DNA of 64,000 nt from Microbacterium sp. LWH3-1.2 (GTDB taxonomy: Bacteria > Actinomycetota > Actinomycetes > Actinomycetales > Microbacteriaceae), in contig NZ_JBEGIK010000001.1 of the NCBI RefSeq assembly GCF_040675855.1, positions 1,116,001-1,180,000 on the forward strand. The letters run 5' to 3'. The notes under the pieces were generated by a model, which did no database searches, was not told the DNA's origin, and saw nothing but the letters and a program-made list of their open reading frames with translations. Shown here one piece after another: positions 62,291 through 64,000 of the stretch (position 1 is the stretch's first letter; each line of letters opens with the position of its first letter). A program made the translations under genes and the position numbers.

Positions 62291-63292
62291 TCAGAGTGAC
62301 TCGCGACGGACGAGCGACGTGGGCAGCAGCTGCTCCTTCTCGGCCGGCAATCCGCGGATCGTCGCCAGGAGCGTATCGGCCGCCGCCCTGCCCATCTCCT
62401 CCAGGGGCTGCCGGACGGTCGTCAGCGGCGGGTCGGATGTGCTGGCGATGAGCACATCGTCGAAACCGACCACCGATACGTCCGTGGGCACACGGCGCCC
62501 GGCCGCCTGCAGGACGCGGATCGCCCCGGCGGCCATGAGGTCGGACGACGCGAAGACCCCGTCGAGGTCGGGGGCGCGCTGGAGCAGACGCGCCATGGCC
62601 GCAGTGCCGCTGTCAAGGGTGAAGTCGCCGTGCACGATCGGGCCGGGCGGGATGCCGTGACGGGCGAGTTCGTCCGTCCATCCGCGCGTACGCTCGCGGG
62701 CCTGCTCGAGATCGAGGGGGCCGGTGATGATCCCGATCGAACGCCGTCCGCGCTCGATGAGTGCGCGTGCGGCAAGGACGCCGCCGCCGTAGTTGTCGGA
62801 GTCGATCACGATCGGCTCCCGGCCGATGTCGGCGTGCGGTCTGCCCACCCAGGCGACCGGAATGGGCGAGTCGGCGAGGCTCTCGACGAGGTGGGTGATC
62901 TCGTGCTGCAGGATCACGATCACGCCGTCGAGCGCTCCCGAGCGCAGGAACCGCGGGATCCTGTCGAGATCCTCGTGATCGGCGGGAAGCAGAACCGGCT
63001 GCACCTCGCCGGCGGACAGGCCCTTCGCGGCGCCCTTGAGCACGGCGGTGAAGAACGTGCCACTGAGGCTGCCGAGCTCGTCGAAGGCGATGACCAGTCC
63101 GATCGAGCCTGCTTTCCCCCCTCGCAGCACTCGCGCGGCGAAGTTCGTCTCGTAGCCCAGCCGCCGGGCCTCGCGTACCACGGCCTCGGTCATCGTGGGG
63201 TCGACGTTCGTGGCCCCCGCGAGCACGCGCGCGGCGGTGGCGCGCGAGACGCCCGCCGCCTGGGCGACATCGATGATGGTGGGTCGGGCCAT
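62291..63292 (-). CDS. LacI-family transcriptional regulator
   Basis: 333 aa. The helix-turn-helix is ARPTIIDVAQAAGVSRATAARVLAG, with the hinge and a periplasmic-binding-protein-like effector domain (SIGLVIAFDELGSLSGTFF, IVIDSDNYGGG, GVFASSDLMAAGAIRVL). GGAGGAGAG precedes the ATG. A core AGATCGATCT lies 30 bases upstream of its start and again in a longer palindrome before the solute-binding protein gene, indicating autoregulation and control of the transporter. Confidence 0.95.
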   Translation of the reverse strand: MARPTIIDVAQAAGVSRATAARVLAGATNVDPTMTEAVVREARRLGYETNFAARVLRGGKAGSIGLVIAFDELGSLSGTFFTAVLKGAAKGLSAGEVQPVLLPADHEDLDRIPRFLRSGALDGVIVILQHEITHLVESLADSPIPVAWVGRPHADIGREPIVIDSDNYGGGVLAARALIERGRRSIGIITGPLDLEQARERTRGWTDELARHGIPPGPIVHGDFTLDSGTAAMARLLQRAPDLDGVFASSDLMAAGAIRVLQAAGRRVPTDVSVVGFDDVLIASTSDPPLTTVRQPLEEMGRAAADTLLATIRGLPAEKEQLLPTSLVRRESL

Positions 63293-63322
63293 GGCTCTCC
63301 TCCGAGAATGCGCACTGGCCGT

Positions 63323-63332
63323 AGATCGATCT
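63323..63332. promoter_or_regulatory. LacI operator half-copy upstream of its own gene
   Basis: AGATCGATCT, a perfect 10-base palindrome identical to the core of the operator at 63483-63500. Confidence 0.55.
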
Positions 63333-63442
63333 CACGACCACGTCGATCATTGCACGCGCCGCTCCGCCTGCGTGGCATTCCGATCGGCACATCGTGCCTT
63401 CAATCCCCGGAGTTCTCAAGTCAGGCGCTTTTCGGCAGGGTC

Positions 63443-63472
63443 TTGTGCTTTCGAGCCCTTCATGGCTACTCT
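63443..63472 (+). promoter_or_regulatory. Promoter of the solute-binding protein gene
   Basis: TTGTGC (63443-63448), 18 bases, TACTCT (63467-63472). The expected start point near 63480 lies at the edge of the operator. Confidence 0.5.
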
Positions 63473-63482
63473 GGCTCGCGGA

Positions 63483-63500
63483 TGAGAGATCGATCTCTCA
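63483..63500. promoter_or_regulatory. LacI operator palindrome
   Basis: TGAGAGATCGATCTCTCA is a perfect 18-base palindrome with the central CG typical of LacI/GalR operators, placed just downstream of the promoter at 63443-63472 where it would block transcription. Confidence 0.7.
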
Positions 63501-63558
63501 CGGCGCAAGATTCCGCCATCACCCGCTCTCACATGTCCCCCGAAGAAGAGGAGCAGTT

Positions 63559-64000
63559 GTGAATCGTCGCAAACTGGCCCTGCCCATCGCCGCCCTCGGC
63601 GCTCTCGCGCTGCTGGTCTCCGGATGCTCGGGAGGGTCCGGCTCCGGCTCCGAAGCCGGGGACCCGAACGCCGAATTCGAGTTCTGGTCGTTCACCGGGA
63701 TCGGCCAGAAGGACTCGGTCGACCGGTACCTCGAAAAGAACCCCGACGCGAAGGTCAAGCTTTCGGAGGTCGGCAGCACCACCGAGACGGCGACCGCGCT
63801 GACGGCGGCCCTGGCCGGCGGCCGCGTGCCCGACCTGGTCATGATCCAGAACGACGACCTGCCAAAGTTCGTCGAGAACCCCGGCAACTTCATCGATCTG
63901 CGCACGCTCGGCGGCGACGACATCGGCGACGGGTACCTGGACTGGGCCATCGACGGAGCCACCGCCGAGGACGGATCCATCATCGGCATCCCCACCGACG
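63559..64000 (+). CDS. Sugar ABC transporter solute-binding lipoprotein (3' end outside window)
   Basis: The first 147 codons are visible. The lipoprotein signal NRRKLALPIAALGALALLVSGC has the lipobox LVSGC, then a Gly/Ser linker and the family-1 extracellular binding-protein fold start FEFWSFTGIGQKDSVDRY, with ALTAALAGGRVPDLVMIQND. GAGGAG precedes the GTG start. Permease genes are expected to follow outside the window. It is controlled by the LacI operator and probably imports a fucose-containing or related sugar; that substrate is inference from context. Confidence 0.92.
   Translation, partial: MNRRKLALPIAALGALALLVSGCSGGSGSGSEAGDPNAEFEFWSFTGIGQKDSVDRYLEKNPDAKVKLSEVGSTTETATALTAALAGGRVPDLVMIQNDDLPKFVENPGNFIDLRTLGGDDIGDGYLDWAIDGATAEDGSIIGIPTD

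Noticed and set aside
1..64000. tRNA, rRNA, insertion sequences or CRISPR arrays
   Set aside because: I looked through all intergenic gaps and found no cloverleaf-like sequence, no transposase and no regularly spaced direct repeats with unique spacers.

Overview
The window is high-GC actinobacterial DNA. It looks like Microbacterium or a close relative in the Microbacteriaceae, judged from overall gene content, frequent GTG starts, many 4-base ATGA/GTGA gene overlaps, and start codons that sit 6-8 bases after a TANNNT -10 box. I could not run any search, so the genus is an inference.

Layout. (1) 1-9582, + strand: a tightly overlapping phospho-signalling operon with a DUF58 protein, a TgpA-like membrane transglutaminase homologue, an RDD-FHA protein, a PP2C phosphatase, an FHA protein, a Ser/Thr kinase with an ectodomain, and an FHA protein with a possible helix-turn-helix tail. 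(2) 9596-24437: mostly housekeeping and metabolic genes. These are a degenerate serine-recombinase-like protein, a Na+/H+ antiporter, malate dehydrogenase, a zinc metallopeptidase plus proline iminopeptidase, a DEAD-box helicase, an aldehyde dehydrogenase/GMC oxidoreductase pair, a kynurenine operon (kynA, amidohydrolase, kynU) and a small redoxin. (3) 24577-54962: a large extracellular polysaccharide locus. It holds a polyprenol-phosphate glycosyltransferase, a TagD-like cytidylyltransferase, an SGNH hydrolase, a GH71 glucanase, a LMW tyrosine phosphatase with a BY-kinase, a Wzy-like polymerase, three GT4 glycosyltransferases, a WcaF-like acetyltransferase, a Wzx-like flippase, a CDP-alcohol phosphotransferase, an initiating sugar-phosphate transferase and a polysaccharide deacetylase. 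Inserted in it are two giant paralogous secreted proteins (1251 and 2005 aa; DUF5122-like propeller, LamG, Fn3, DNRLRE) and a glycerophosphodiesterase-like lipoprotein. (4) 55110-56125: two small genes, followed by a patch of gene relics. (5) 56615-64000: an L-fucose/fucoside utilisation region with a FadR-type regulator, L-fuconate dehydratase, GH95 alpha-fucosidase, a nucleoside-hydrolase-like protein, a LacI regulator and the start of a sugar ABC solute-binding lipoprotein.

How the genes work together. The EPS genes make, export, decorate (acetyl and probably glycerol-phosphate groups) and remodel a surface glycan. The giant LamG proteins are good candidates for matrix proteins that bind it. 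The operon at the start couples FHA readers, a kinase and a phosphatase to a membrane transglutaminase-fold protein that seems to lack its catalytic cysteine. The strongest DNA-level signal is a 9-mer, GGATGCYGC, seen 29 times on both strands (about 3 expected) but absent from about 16 kb of the EPS locus.
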